Made by a program: the position numbers and the translations under genes
IMG/VR virus record: IMGVR_UViG_3300048838_001106
Coordinates: 92,270 to 156,269 of that record
From: a virus
Length of the DNA: 64,000 bases
Direction: 5' to 3' (one strand)
Part shown: in pieces, positions 23,772-32,082 of the stretch
Position numbering within the stretch: the stretch's first letter is position 1
Layout of the letters: every line of letters starts with the position of its first letter
The notes under the pieces: generated by a model
The model's database searches: none
The model's input: only the letters and a program-made list of their open reading frames with translations
Told to the model about the DNA's origin: nothing

Positions 23772-24650
23772 TTAGGTCGGCGCTCCGGCTGGCTGGAAGT
23801 CGTCCTCAACCCCCATGACGGCTTGTGTGCTCGTGGTGTGAGATGAGGCGAAATGCTGCATTTTCCGCACGCCACCGACAAACTGGCACGTTCCGGGGAC
23901 CGCCGTTGGCTGGCGCGTGAAGATATATTTCATCATTCCAACTTTTCGACTTGTTGCGGTCGTAACACACGCCACTATTGGCTCAGGCTGATCGCGCCCG
24001 CCAATTAAATTCCCGTTGACGTGCCCGCCAGCAACGGACGCGTATGTGCTAATATTCATACCGAGCTGCACCCAATCTGTCGCCTGAACGCCAGTAGCTG
24101 CAACCCGGATTCGGGAGTCTGTGGATGTTGACGCACCTGGGAACCATGCATTTCCCCCACCTGCCGTATCAGGCGGCCCAGCCAGAAAGCCTTGCCCTGT
24201 AAGGCCGACGGAAGGATCGGTCGAAAACGCAGGATTGTGAATGTATCCGGCATGTATCCCTTGCGGGTAGCCGACGATCGACGATGCATAATTCGCTGTG
24301 AAAATCGTGAACGCGTCGCGCCATTCGTGGAACTGCCAGTAGGCCGTATTGAACGGAATTGCGTCAGTCGCACCAGACGCCATTGCGCTGATTCCGGTGC
24401 CCGAGCCGTCGGTAATTGTGCCGCTAGGATCAATTCGCATTGTGACGTTGTTTGTTGAGCGCACGAACAGATATTGTGACGTGGTGTCGCCAAGAAGCTG
24501 GCGCACAACAAAGCCGGTGTCAGACGTCTGGAATTGAACTTCCCAATGAGTCGACGTGTCGAATTTATTACGTAGCGCCACAAACGCGTCGGCGGCCACG
24601 CCGCCAGTGACGAGGTATTTGTGGCTTTTGGTTGGTTGCATTGATGCCAT
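23772..24650 (-). CDS. tail fibre or tail-tip protein
   Basis: This 292-residue strand-rich protein contains TSDTGFVVRQLLGDTTSQY and the pattern NVTMRIDPSGTITDGSGTG, seen in fibre and peptidase-linked fibre proteins. AGGAGAAG precedes its ATG. It ends FQPAGAPT, and its stop lies in the sequence CCAGCCGGAGCGCCGACC, which also occurs at about 22280-22297, before the other MPINFP gene. That shared boundary suggests cassette duplication. The role is receptor binding by context. Confidence 0.68.
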   Translation of the reverse strand: MASMQPTKSHKYLVTGGVAADAFVALRNKFDTSTHWEVQFQTSDTGFVVRQLLGDTTSQYLFVRSTNNVTMRIDPSGTITDGSGTGISAMASGATDAIPFNTAYWQFHEWRDAFTIFTANYASSIVGYPQGIHAGYIHNPAFSTDPSVGLTGQGFLAGPPDTAGGGNAWFPGASTSTDSRIRVAATGVQATDWVQLGMNISTYASVAGGHVNGNLIGGRDQPEPIVACVTTATSRKVGMMKYIFTRQPTAVPGTCQFVGGVRKMQHFASSHTTSTQAVMGVEDDFQPAGAPT

Positions 24651-24660
24651 ATTCTTCTCC

Positions 24661-26079
24661 TCAGCTCAGTTCAAAATCGCTGTACATATCAGGCGCTAGT
24701 GTTGTGTCTTCTTCAGGGGCAAAATCAGTAAAGTCAAAACCCGCTGACAGACTTGAATACATGCCGACAGACAATTCAACACACTCCACAGCATCACTAA
24801 CGATAAAAAAATCAAGAGTGACCTCATCACCCGATTCAAGATCTCCAAGCACTGTCAATGTTGTTCCGGCCAATTCCCAATCTGTTTTGTCGATTCGAAC
24901 ACCGTTCACATACACTGCAACATAACCAGTGTAAGGTGTGTCGCTAAGATCAAAAGTCTTAGGGCCACCCGCATAAACAGCATTGTCTTCGACAGGAACA
25001 AGGTTGACTCCATCAGTAACCTGAATTGCAATGACCCATTGAGCCGAATCACCATCGTCATACCAGATGAACGTATTGCCTGATTCATCATCGAACCAAA
25101 GCTGGCCGGGTTCAGGGTCAAGAGGTGGTGTTCCAGCGATAGGGACAAGAGCCTGTGCCTCAAGGGACTCAAGCCACTCAACCTCGGTACCAATGAAGCC
25201 ATTTGCAACCGCAACTTCGTACGCTGAGTCACCGTCTGCACCAGCGGGGCCAGTAGCACCCGTAGCACCAGTAGCCCCCGTAGCCCCAGTAGCACCAGTA
25301 GCCCCCGTAGCACCCACCAATGAGTCGAGCCAGTCCAGCTCAGTACCGACAAAGCCATTTGCAACCGCAACTTCGTACGCTGAGTCTCCGTCTGCACCAG
25401 CAGCCCCCGTAGCCCCCGTAGCCCCGGTAGCACCCGTAGCCCCAGTGGCACCCACCAATGAGTTGAGCCAATCCAGCTCAGTACCGACAAAGCCATTTGC
25501 AACCGCAACTTCGTACGCTGAGTCTCCGTCTGCACCAGCGGGGCCAGTACCCCCGCCTCCTCCAGATGACAATAAGGCCCAGCCAGACCCATCAAACACT
25601 AGCACAGACGAGCCGTAGTCAGTGCTTATGCTGAGCGTGCTCTGTCCATCTATCAGGTTAGACCCACCGGACACGGTTATGTTGTGTGTTTCTCCCGCCC
25701 CTCCGACATCTTTTACTACAACATACTGGCCTTCAACAGCGTCGTCAGGAAGTACTACGCTAGAGGCAGCAGCGATTGTGGCCGTATCTACGAACACAAA
25801 CACGTCTGTTAGGCCGACGGTGTAAGGCGTCTCAGCAACAACAGTGCTTTGCACGAGGTCCCCGATTTTCAGGGATTCGATGCCTCTGTACAGCTCACGC
25901 GCTACTAGCGTCCAGTTTCTGCGGTCAGGAATTCCACGGCTGCTTAGAGCGGCGGAGATGTTCATTCCGATGGTCTTGTAATCGAGTGGCATGTCTAACA
26001 CCTTCTCTCGTAGTATACGCGACAATAGCGTCGTGCGATACATTGACGCGACATACTGTTGTGGCGTAATGTCTACCAC
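24661..26079 (-). CDS. tail fibre with collagen-like GAT repeats
   Basis: This 472-residue protein has an N-terminal domain (about 1-165), then three near-identical blocks. Each holds a 25-30 residue unit (DGDSAYEVAVANGFVGTELD, then WLNSLV) and a collagen-like GATGATGATG stretch. The C-terminal domain is strand-rich and acidic. Collagen-like Gly-x-y repeats form trimeric shafts. The start is a GTG at 26079, immediately next to the divergent ATG at 26080, and neither has a clear ribosome site. The DNA repeats (25170-25540) could change in number. Confidence 0.8.
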   Translation of the reverse strand: MVDITPQQYVASMYRTTLLSRILREKVLDMPLDYKTIGMNISAALSSRGIPDRRNWTLVARELYRGIESLKIGDLVQSTVVAETPYTVGLTDVFVFVDTATIAAASSVVLPDDAVEGQYVVVKDVGGAGETHNITVSGGSNLIDGQSTLSISTDYGSSVLVFDGSGWALLSSGGGGGTGPAGADGDSAYEVAVANGFVGTELDWLNSLVGATGATGATGATGATGAAGADGDSAYEVAVANGFVGTELDWLDSLVGATGATGATGATGATGATGATGPAGADGDSAYEVAVANGFIGTEVEWLESLEAQALVPIAGTPPLDPEPGQLWFDDESGNTFIWYDDGDSAQWVIAIQVTDGVNLVPVEDNAVYAGGPKTFDLSDTPYTGYVAVYVNGVRIDKTDWELAGTTLTVLGDLESGDEVTLDFFIVSDAVECVELSVGMYSSLSAGFDFTDFAPEEDTTLAPDMYSDFELS

Positions 26080-26514
26080 ATGAGTGACATCACGCAGATA
26101 TTAAAACTGGCAAATCTTCTTTCAGGCTACACGAAAAGCCCACTGTCAGGAGGCGCATCGACACCTCCTCCAGCAGCAGGGTCTATGAAAACAGTGGAGC
26201 CTATCAAACCGGTAGCTCCTCTAGTGGCACCTAAGAGCGCACCGGCTATGCCAACGTCGCCATTGCCGCCACCAGCCAGTTCAAGCAGCGCGCCAATGAC
26301 TACACCTAAGATGCCTCAACTAAAAACTACAACTGGACCGTCTCCTGCGGCAACTAAGTCAGCTGGTCTGGGGCCTCCACCAAAACTGTCACTAGATTTC
26401 CCATCCAGGAATACCGTGGCGCCACCGAAACCACCCAAGGCGTTCAAGCCAGACACGAACAAGATTAAACCAGTTAGTCCATTCCGTAAGGGAACATCGT
26501 CTGGGTCTACCTGA
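26080..26514 (+). CDS. Pro-rich hypothetical protein
   Basis: This 144-residue protein is rich in Pro, Ser, Ala and Thr (PPPASSSSAPMTTPKMPQLK) and likely disordered. It begins MSDITQILKLANLLSGYTKS, which looks like an amphipathic helix. The frame opens at a TTG at 26059; the ATG at 26080 gives the cleaner start. A linker protein of the virion is possible. The divergent fibre gene starts at the neighbouring base, so the two share control DNA. Confidence 0.55.
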   Translation: MSDITQILKLANLLSGYTKSPLSGGASTPPPAAGSMKTVEPIKPVAPLVAPKSAPAMPTSPLPPPASSSSAPMTTPKMPQLKTTTGPSPAATKSAGLGPPPKLSLDFPSRNTVAPPKPPKAFKPDTNKIKPVSPFRKGTSSGST

Positions 26515-26537
26515 TTGAAAATAGAAAAAGAGCTGAC

Positions 26538-26846
26538 ATGAAATCAACACTTAACAGGCGCTCCGTAGCAAGAGCTATCGCATCTAAGCAGGGCATGTCT
26601 ATTAACGCAGCCGAGGATGTTATTGATGCACTCATTGAAGAACTGTCCAGACACCTTTGCAGCGGAGGACGCGTGTCGTTCCGGGGCTTGGGAGCTTTTT
26701 CGGTGTACGATCGAAAGACCGACAAATCGTACATCGACATTGCCACTGGCGAGAAAAAAACAGCGCCTCCTAGATCCTATATCAAATTCACCGTCAGCAA
26801 GAAATTGCAAGACCGCGTACGGAGACACCGACATGAACATCCCTAA
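26538..26846 (+). CDS. HU/IHF-family DNA-bending protein
   Basis: This 102-residue protein is a typical HU-like protein: RRSVARAIASKQGMSINAAE, DVIDALIEEL, GGRVSFRGLGAFSVYDRKT, and the C-terminal arm with SYIKFTVSKKLQDRV. The RGLGAF turn at the base of the DNA arm is conserved. HU-like proteins bend DNA, help replication and recombination, or pack DNA in the head. It starts 24 bases after the Pro-rich gene and overlaps the next gene by 14 bases. Confidence 0.85.
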   Translation: MKSTLNRRSVARAIASKQGMSINAAEDVIDALIEELSRHLCSGGRVSFRGLGAFSVYDRKTDKSYIDIATGEKKTAPPRSYIKFTVSKKLQDRVRRHRHEHP

Positions 26847-27048
26847 AGATCAAGAAGACAAGCTCAAGGCGTTTGAAGAACTTGTGAAGAAAGCGCAGCA
26901 GTGCGTGGTGGGAGCAGTGTATTCCAAGTATGACCAGTCTTCGATCAATTACGACGAAGCTAGAGTAGCCTTTCTAAAGGCAAGCACAGAGTTTCTTCGT
27001 GTGTGTGTTCCGGCGGACACAGATTACAACAATCAAGCTATACAATAA
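26833..27048 (+). CDS. small helical hypothetical protein
   Basis: This 71-residue protein (MNIPKDQEDKLKAFEELVKK) is helical and charged, with one Cys in the middle (AQQCVVGAVYSKYDQSS). Its ATG lies in the end of the HU-like gene, behind CGGAGACACCGAC. The frame is open further upstream, but that reading would run through the HU gene. The overlap suggests translational coupling with HU. No family is recognised. Confidence 0.6.
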   Translation: MNIPKDQEDKLKAFEELVKKAQQCVVGAVYSKYDQSSINYDEARVAFLKASTEFLRVCVPADTDYNNQAIQ

Positions 27049-27065
27049 CTGAGCTCCGCAAGTGG

Positions 27066-27071
27066 TATAAG
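27066..27071 (+). promoter_or_regulatory. phage TATAAG promoter (P5)
   Basis: AGTGGTATAAGAATATGGTAG matches the recurrent class. ATGGTAG can pair with CTGCCAT (27094-27100) to make a leader hairpin. The transcript would reach the terminator at 27189 after only about 140 bases. Confidence 0.5.
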
Positions 27072-27118
27072 AATATGGTAGAGCAATCACGCACTGCCAT
27101 TTTCAGCCAGAGGCGCAC

Positions 27119-27172
27119 ATGTTTGCAGCAACAACAACTTGGATCGAAATCGAGCCGCCGCCAGAAGCGTAG
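27119..27172 (+). CDS. possible 17-residue peptide (or small RNA unit)
   Basis: Between promoter P5 and the terminator at 27189 there is an ATG at 27119 behind AGAGG at five bases. It encodes MFAATTTWIEIEPPPEA and then stops. Either this is a short peptide gene or the unit makes a small RNA. The ATG at 27075 opens a longer basic frame but lies too close to the promoter to have a leader. The evidence is positional only. Confidence 0.3.
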   Translation: MFAATTTWIEIEPPPEA

Positions 27173-27188
27173 GTTCAACAAAGACAAG

Positions 27189-27219
27189 AAAAAAGCGTTT
27201 ACGGCGTAAACGCTTTTTT
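27189..27219. terminator. bidirectional intrinsic terminator
   Basis: AAAAAAGCGTTTAC, loop GGC, GTAAACGCTTTTTT: a perfect stem with T runs on both strands. It can end the P5 transcript on the + strand and the long virion-gene run that ends at 27222 on the - strand. Confidence 0.85.
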
Positions 27220-27221
27220 CT

Positions 27222-27551
27222 TTAGCTCGCGTCATCGAACGGGTTTGCCATAACTTCTGGTGTCTTAGAGAACGGCGTCCATGCCCTGCCTCGCGCGCCT
27301 GTGAGCGATATGTAAGCGCCTCGATTCTCTGGATTAGGGTCCATGAACCCTAGATCGTACTTCTTCCCGCCTGGGCGTGCCACTTCCACAATCTGAAGGT
27401 CGGCGGTCATGATACCGAGCTCACTACACGCGCGAGAGATAGCATCGTCGATTACTTTGTTGTCGGCGTGCGTTGCGCCTGAATTGATAAGCAATTTTTG
27501 AAGAAGTTTGTTGAAGGGAATGAGAGGGATTACTGTTTCTGCGCGACTCAT
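27222..27551 (-). CDS. small virion-run hypothetical protein
   Basis: This 109-residue protein begins MSRAETVIPLIPFNKLLQKL and contains GKKYDLGFMDPNPENRGAYI. It is the last gene of the long - strand structural run and ends beside the bidirectional terminator. The frame opens at 27602, but the ATG at 27551 follows AAAGGAGATCGC and is preferred. It overlaps its upstream neighbour by four bases. No family is recognised. By position it may be a baseplate or tail accessory protein. Confidence 0.65.
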   Translation of the reverse strand: MSRAETVIPLIPFNKLLQKLLINSGATHADNKVIDDAISRACSELGIMTADLQIVEVARPGGKKYDLGFMDPNPENRGAYISLTGARGRAWTPFSKTPEVMANPFDDAS

Positions 27552-27937
27552 GCGATCTCCTTTGAAGGTACCTGCGGTACGGATGTGTTTGTGTAAGACC
27601 ATTTCGTGTGATGCTCTGCTGAGACTGCTTTGAACATATTTCCATTAGGGGAACTGGCATGCTCCAGAGTCCCGTGATTTGTGGCAGATGACAAGGCACT
27701 TGCTATGGTGTGCAGATCCCAGCCCTTAGGCCATTTGGTCACACCACGAGGCAGCGCGTATCTGGAGTTAGGGTCAGCTGCTGCCATATCAACTCTTTCC
27801 GCGTCTATCTGACACAGCAACAAGAAGTCACCAACAGTGTCGATGTGGACCCACGTCCTACATTGAGACAGGTGTGCTACCGCTGCCCAGGCTTTTTCTT
27901 CGTGGAGTTCCCCAATAAGTCTGAATTTTTTTCCCAT
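27548..27937 (-). CDS. small virion-run hypothetical protein
   Basis: This 129-residue protein begins MGKKFRLIGELHEEKAWAAV. It has mixed strands and helices and no membrane segment. Strand-rich and Trp-containing segments (TWVHIDTVGDFLLLCQID) suggest a compact fold. It lies between the baseplate-like 587-residue gene and the last gene of the run. No family is recognised. Its ribosome site is weak (GTGATGGT). Confidence 0.6.
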   Translation of the reverse strand: MGKKFRLIGELHEEKAWAAVAHLSQCRTWVHIDTVGDFLLLCQIDAERVDMAAADPNSRYALPRGVTKWPKGWDLHTIASALSSATNHGTLEHASSPNGNMFKAVSAEHHTKWSYTNTSVPQVPSKEIA

Positions 27938-27992
27938 ACCATCACACTCTGTTTTCTAGTCTGATGGCAGAATCTAACCTGCCTGGCGGACA

Positions 27993-29756
27993 TTAGCAAG
28001 GGTCGTTAGCAGGTCCATCTATGCCTAGCGCTCTTACAGACACATCACTTTCAGAATTGTTCTGTTCAATGTCTATTCCAGAGTCTCCAGTAAGAGCCGC
28101 TGTCGATGACACTCGATTTATGGACTCGATGACAGAGAACCCACTGGAATCTGCAGGTCCTAGCAGCAGTTCGAGCGCGGCCCGAAACGATGACACGCCA
28201 GCCGCTGTCTCACTGCCGGCCACAAAAATCAACGCAGCTACTGACTCATCGCCGCGATCAAACGGAGGTCTGTTCTCAACCGACTTGTTTAGCAAAAGGT
28301 CTCCTACAGTGCGCATCATGTATGGCACGCCTCCCTGACCTGCAAACACGGTAGCATAAGCACCTATGTCAGAGGTAAGAAGGCCTGCTAGCATTGACTC
28401 CAGGCTGCCAAGCAGATCCAACAGCTCGTCTAACTGGTCTCTGATGGCGCGTATGGCATTCTCAGTGCTTTCCAGCAGTGACGCTGCTTCATTTCTGTAG
28501 CCAGCGTACGTTGAAGACACGGCGTCTATCACAGCTTGAATCTTGGCTATCAAATCCTGGACACCTGGCGCGAAAGACAGTGGATTGTTAATGGCAATCC
28601 AGTCGGGTACTCGACCCTCAACAAATTTTTTGTAGGGAGCTTGTTGGCGCAGATTCACGCGAACCTGATTGCTCAGAGTGGCGAATGTCGGCGGGAACAC
28701 CGCCGTGTCGCTACCCATTGTAATTTCTACACTGAAGCCGACACTGAAATAGTAGTCGTCTGATGGGTCAAATCCGTGCACGATGATGCTGTGCAGAGGC
28801 GTGGATGCGCTGACAGCACCCGCTATTGGGATTCTAGCCACGCCACCGGGCACGTCTATGCGCTTCACTTCGCGAAGCGACAGGTCATCCGAATTTTTGA
28901 TCCGCACAGACCTGCTCACAAAGATGTGTGTCGACACAATTCGATACGAAACAGGCCCAGATGCGGAGAAACTCAGATCAAACTTTACTACTGGAGTGGG
29001 GTCCCAAAACAGACGAACGGCGTATTCTCCTGGCGGAGAAGGCCGCTGCATTATCAGCGTGCGAACCGTGGCGCCTTGAGGCACTGGTATGCCTGCCAGA
29101 CTAAGCACCTCCTCATCGCCGATCGAACGTGCTCTTGGTACTGCAATGGGTCTTGCCTTGACGTTTTGAGGCACGGGCATGCGATACTGGTCCATCGGGG
29201 TTGGAAACGACACACCAAAAAATCTTGACAGGTTCAGCACGTCTCTTAGAACAGACAGGTAGTTAGGAGCTCCTATCAGAAGGATGCCCCCGGCCACGTA
29301 GGCGTCATTTGAGAACATAGGTCTAGAGTAGTCCCCTGCGTCAAACAGCGACTCTACGAATTTTCTGTACAGACCATAGTTGCCCCCATCCCCAAGAAGG
29401 TCTGGCAGGCCTGTCTTGTCCAACAGCAGCCCGTAGGCTGCGTCCCCGAAACCGCGAGCTGGAATAACGGGTGCTGCAGACTTGCGCTCGAATGGCGGTA
29501 TTGGCGGCACGACCAACACATGCCCCATAGCTGGCTGCAGGAAATCTTGTAGCGACGCAGATACCGCGTCGATCGCCGCCTGGATTGCTAGCGATTTCAC
29601 GTCAAACTCGGTGCGAAATGTGCTCACTATCCGCATCAACGAGGTGCTTGTCGTAGACAGGTTCTCCAGCGTTCCCATCAGGTCTGTAAGTACCTTTAGG
29701 GTGCCGGACGCCTCTTCAAATATAGGTAGCTCGTATTGTGCCTTGTCCCATCTCAC
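27993..29756 (-). CDS. large putative baseplate protein
   Basis: This 587-residue protein has helical coiled-coil segments at both ends of a mixed middle domain. Coiled-coil parts include LVTLMGTLENLSTTST-like segments near the start and LLESTENAIRAIRDQLDELL further on. It starts at a GTG behind GGAGG and overlaps the region of the spike gene's stop. Its place just after the spike gene suggests a baseplate wedge or hub partner. No family is recognised. It is long enough to be a tail chaperone or hub adaptor, but no tape-measure pattern is seen. Confidence 0.68.
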   Translation of the reverse strand: MRWDKAQYELPIFEEASGTLKVLTDLMGTLENLSTTSTSLMRIVSTFRTEFDVKSLAIQAAIDAVSASLQDFLQPAMGHVLVVPPIPPFERKSAAPVIPARGFGDAAYGLLLDKTGLPDLLGDGGNYGLYRKFVESLFDAGDYSRPMFSNDAYVAGGILLIGAPNYLSVLRDVLNLSRFFGVSFPTPMDQYRMPVPQNVKARPIAVPRARSIGDEEVLSLAGIPVPQGATVRTLIMQRPSPPGEYAVRLFWDPTPVVKFDLSFSASGPVSYRIVSTHIFVSRSVRIKNSDDLSLREVKRIDVPGGVARIPIAGAVSASTPLHSIIVHGFDPSDDYYFSVGFSVEITMGSDTAVFPPTFATLSNQVRVNLRQQAPYKKFVEGRVPDWIAINNPLSFAPGVQDLIAKIQAVIDAVSSTYAGYRNEAASLLESTENAIRAIRDQLDELLDLLGSLESMLAGLLTSDIGAYATVFAGQGGVPYMMRTVGDLLLNKSVENRPPFDRGDESVAALIFVAGSETAAGVSSFRAALELLLGPADSSGFSVIESINRVSSTAALTGDSGIDIEQNNSESDVSVRALGIDGPANDPC

Positions 29757-29757
29757 G

Positions 29758-31221
29758 TCAACCTCCGATCTTCACGAACGTAGACTTTGCCGCAGAAAGT
29801 GATCCTCGACTCAGAGCGTATGGCGGCAGAAATGGTGGAGCAGTAGGTATGATTCCAAGACCTGGATGAAAATGAACGTGGGTGTCTATCATCGCTCCAA
29901 ATATGTCCATGAATATACTAAGTGTTTCGAACAGCACAGCACTGAATGGGCCAACACCGGACACCCCACCGAGTTTAACGTTGCCAGCTACTGTAGAGTT
30001 GAGTTCAATCTTCCCTAATACCGACGAGATAGCTATGTCTCCTGTCAGGGTATCTACCGTGAAACCACTATGACGCACTTGTGCGTCTACTCCAGGCTCC
30101 CCAATCTTAAAGGCGACATCTCCGTTTCCTACGGTAAACAGCAATGCCGGGTCTGCTGATGTGACATCCCCGGTAGCTGTTACCAAGGTGTTTCTGAAAG
30201 ATGACAGCAACAAGTCGTGCGCGGCCGCCAGACCAATGTCGTTGCTAGATCGAACACGGTGACTACCACTCGTGTCGTGGTCAACATTTTTGCCTGTTAT
30301 GACAGTGCGGCTGCCGCCTACCACGTCGGTCTTGTCTTGCTCTGTACTTTCGTATCTGCTGCCTCCAGTAGCGTCCCAGGAGTCTCCTTCCACGGCAGAC
30401 GTCCTTTGAGCCATCTCAGTGTCTACACGGCCATCGGGGTCAACATGGATGCGATATAGGTTTCGGCCACTCCCATCCGTCACGCGGAAGTCCACGAGCT
30501 CACCATCGTCTCCAAGTTCGCACCTAATGCGAAAATTTTCCTGGTCTGGGTTGGACTCTACATCACAGTCTGCGCCCGCCCGCAGTATGATAGATGTTTT
30601 GCCGTCTGACGTTTTGAAGTCTAATGACCCTGCCCCTGTGTAGATGCTAAGATTCTGCCCAATAAGACGCAGCATGTTCTTAGCCTGGGTTGCTATTATC
30701 TGCGCAAGGTCGGCAGCTTTCATAACAACGCTTCCGCCTTCCAGGACACCTAGCACATTTCCTAGATCCCCCATTTTCAGCCAGTCGCCGCTGACCACGT
30801 CTTTTGGCTTGTCGCCGCGCAGGTCGTTGTCACCTCTTCCAGTGTAAGCAGTGTCATTGCCACCCACTGCTGCTACAGGAGTAACCGCTATTGGAGCGCG
30901 ACTCTTTGCCTGGTTTTTTTGTGAACCAGGCTGCGCGTCAGGAGTGATTGGCAACAACATAGGAGTGCCGAGCTCGTACATCACGGTGTATTTGTCCCCG
31001 CGCTTTGGTACCAAAATCTCCCCAGAGTTGTTCGGCCACGGCACACCTGCCAGGAATTTGCCCTTCTCTGTAAAGACGTCGCAGCAGTACGTGTCTGGGT
31101 ACACCTCATGGATGTACGCCTTTTCCCATCGCTGACGTGAAGAAGCGAATGCCGCGCCTTTCATGGCTGCCAGAGCGGCATTCGAGGCAGGATTTGGATT
31201 TGGATTGTAAGGATTAAACAT
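29758..31221 (-). CDS. putative baseplate spike (gpV/gp5-like)
   Basis: This 487-residue protein begins MFNPYNPNPNPASNAALAAM. From about residue 35 it has an OB-fold-like segment (KAYIHEVYPDTYCCDVFTEK, GKFLAGVPWPNN, GDKYTVMYELGTPMLLP), as in phage spike proteins. A long beta-helix-like region follows with regular short strands (SGSHRVRSSNDIGLAAAHDL, IELNSTVAGNVKLGG), and a His/Pro-rich end (DTHVHFHPGLGIIPTAPPF). In contractile tails the spike punctures the outer membrane. It starts at an ATG behind GGAGG and follows the tube gene. Confidence 0.8.
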   Translation of the reverse strand: MFNPYNPNPNPASNAALAAMKGAAFASSRQRWEKAYIHEVYPDTYCCDVFTEKGKFLAGVPWPNNSGEILVPKRGDKYTVMYELGTPMLLPITPDAQPGSQKNQAKSRAPIAVTPVAAVGGNDTAYTGRGDNDLRGDKPKDVVSGDWLKMGDLGNVLGVLEGGSVVMKAADLAQIIATQAKNMLRLIGQNLSIYTGAGSLDFKTSDGKTSIILRAGADCDVESNPDQENFRIRCELGDDGELVDFRVTDGSGRNLYRIHVDPDGRVDTEMAQRTSAVEGDSWDATGGSRYESTEQDKTDVVGGSRTVITGKNVDHDTSGSHRVRSSNDIGLAAAHDLLLSSFRNTLVTATGDVTSADPALLFTVGNGDVAFKIGEPGVDAQVRHSGFTVDTLTGDIAISSVLGKIELNSTVAGNVKLGGVSGVGPFSAVLFETLSIFMDIFGAMIDTHVHFHPGLGIIPTAPPFLPPYALSRGSLSAAKSTFVKIGG

Positions 31222-31279
31222 ACGCGCCTCCTGAGGCTGATTTCCGCACAATAGCGCGAAAAGCCGCCGAGGGCTACGC

Positions 31280-32041
31280 TTACTTCGTCTTCAGTAGGTC
31301 CAGATCCAGCTGGATGTTACTGTTCGGCACGCCACCGGCTTCCATTGCGGCAGCCATCACAGACGAGTCGTTGTGAGCAACAGTGGTCTTGAGCTCTGCG
31401 CCGAATATTGGCTTGAGACGGTCAGCCATACCAGACACGTTTTCCATGATCATGTTCTGTCCTGCGCCAAACGACGTATTCCACGAGTTCAGCATGCACA
31501 GTTCGATGTAGAACGCGCCGACGGTATCTTGCGCCACGCTGCGGAAAATGACTGCTAGACCAAACGGGATATAGAACAATTCTGAGTCAAGGTTCAGCCA
31601 CGCTTTTTCGTCGTTGGTTCCGCCATACGAGGCCGGGGAATCTCCGAACTTGGAAAAGTCGATATTGGCCTGCTTTGCGTTGGTGTACAGAACACGAAGC
31701 AGGTTTCGACCGTTAACCCACAGACGCCCGATGTTGAAGCTAACCTGCCCCTTGCCTGTCAGGAAGAAAGTTCTTCCCGAACCAACAGCCTGCATGGGCT
31801 GCAGTGGCTTTGAGCAGGACACACCCATCTGCGCTACCATACCCACAGGGAGCATCACATCAGCGAACGACGATCCTGCCGCGTTACCCGTCGGCAGGCG
31901 GGCTGGCCCAGCAAGCACCATCGTGTTGTTTGGGTGTGCGGCAGTGAACGAGGCATCGTCCATGAGACGCTCAACGTATTGCTCTTGAAAACTCCACGAG
32001 CTGATGTCTCGCGCAGTGGTTACGGGTCTGTTGTTTGCCAT
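31280..32041 (-). CDS. putative tail tube protein
   Basis: This 253-residue protein begins MANNRPVTTARDISSWSFQE. It has strands across the middle (GSGRTFFLTGKGQVSFNIGR, WVNGRNLLRVLYT) consistent with a tube-type beta-barrel. GAGGA precedes the ATG. It is separated from the sheath only by the 281-residue Gly-rich gene and precedes the spike, the usual place of the tail tube. I assign it by position and fold expectation, not by a certain family match. Confidence 0.7.
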   Translation of the reverse strand: MANNRPVTTARDISSWSFQEQYVERLMDDASFTAAHPNNTMVLAGPARLPTGNAAGSSFADVMLPVGMVAQMGVSCSKPLQPMQAVGSGRTFFLTGKGQVSFNIGRLWVNGRNLLRVLYTNAKQANIDFSKFGDSPASYGGTNDEKAWLNLDSELFYIPFGLAVIFRSVAQDTVGAFYIELCMLNSWNTSFGAGQNMIMENVSGMADRLKPIFGAELKTTVAHNDSSVMAAAMEAGGVPNSNIQLDLDLLKTK

Positions 32042-32082
32042 GTTATGTCCTCGCAGATGCGTGTATTCTTATCAGTTTCGTG

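Noticed and set aside
25067-25618. Open + strand frame rich in Pro, Ala and Val opposite the collagen-like fibre
   Set aside because: It is the antisense of the GAT repeats. It has no start signal, and the - strand fibre explains the sequence.
28776-29228. A 150-residue + strand frame opposite the 587-residue gene
   Set aside because: It is rich in His, Arg and Trp without any motif, and it is antisense to a well-supported gene.
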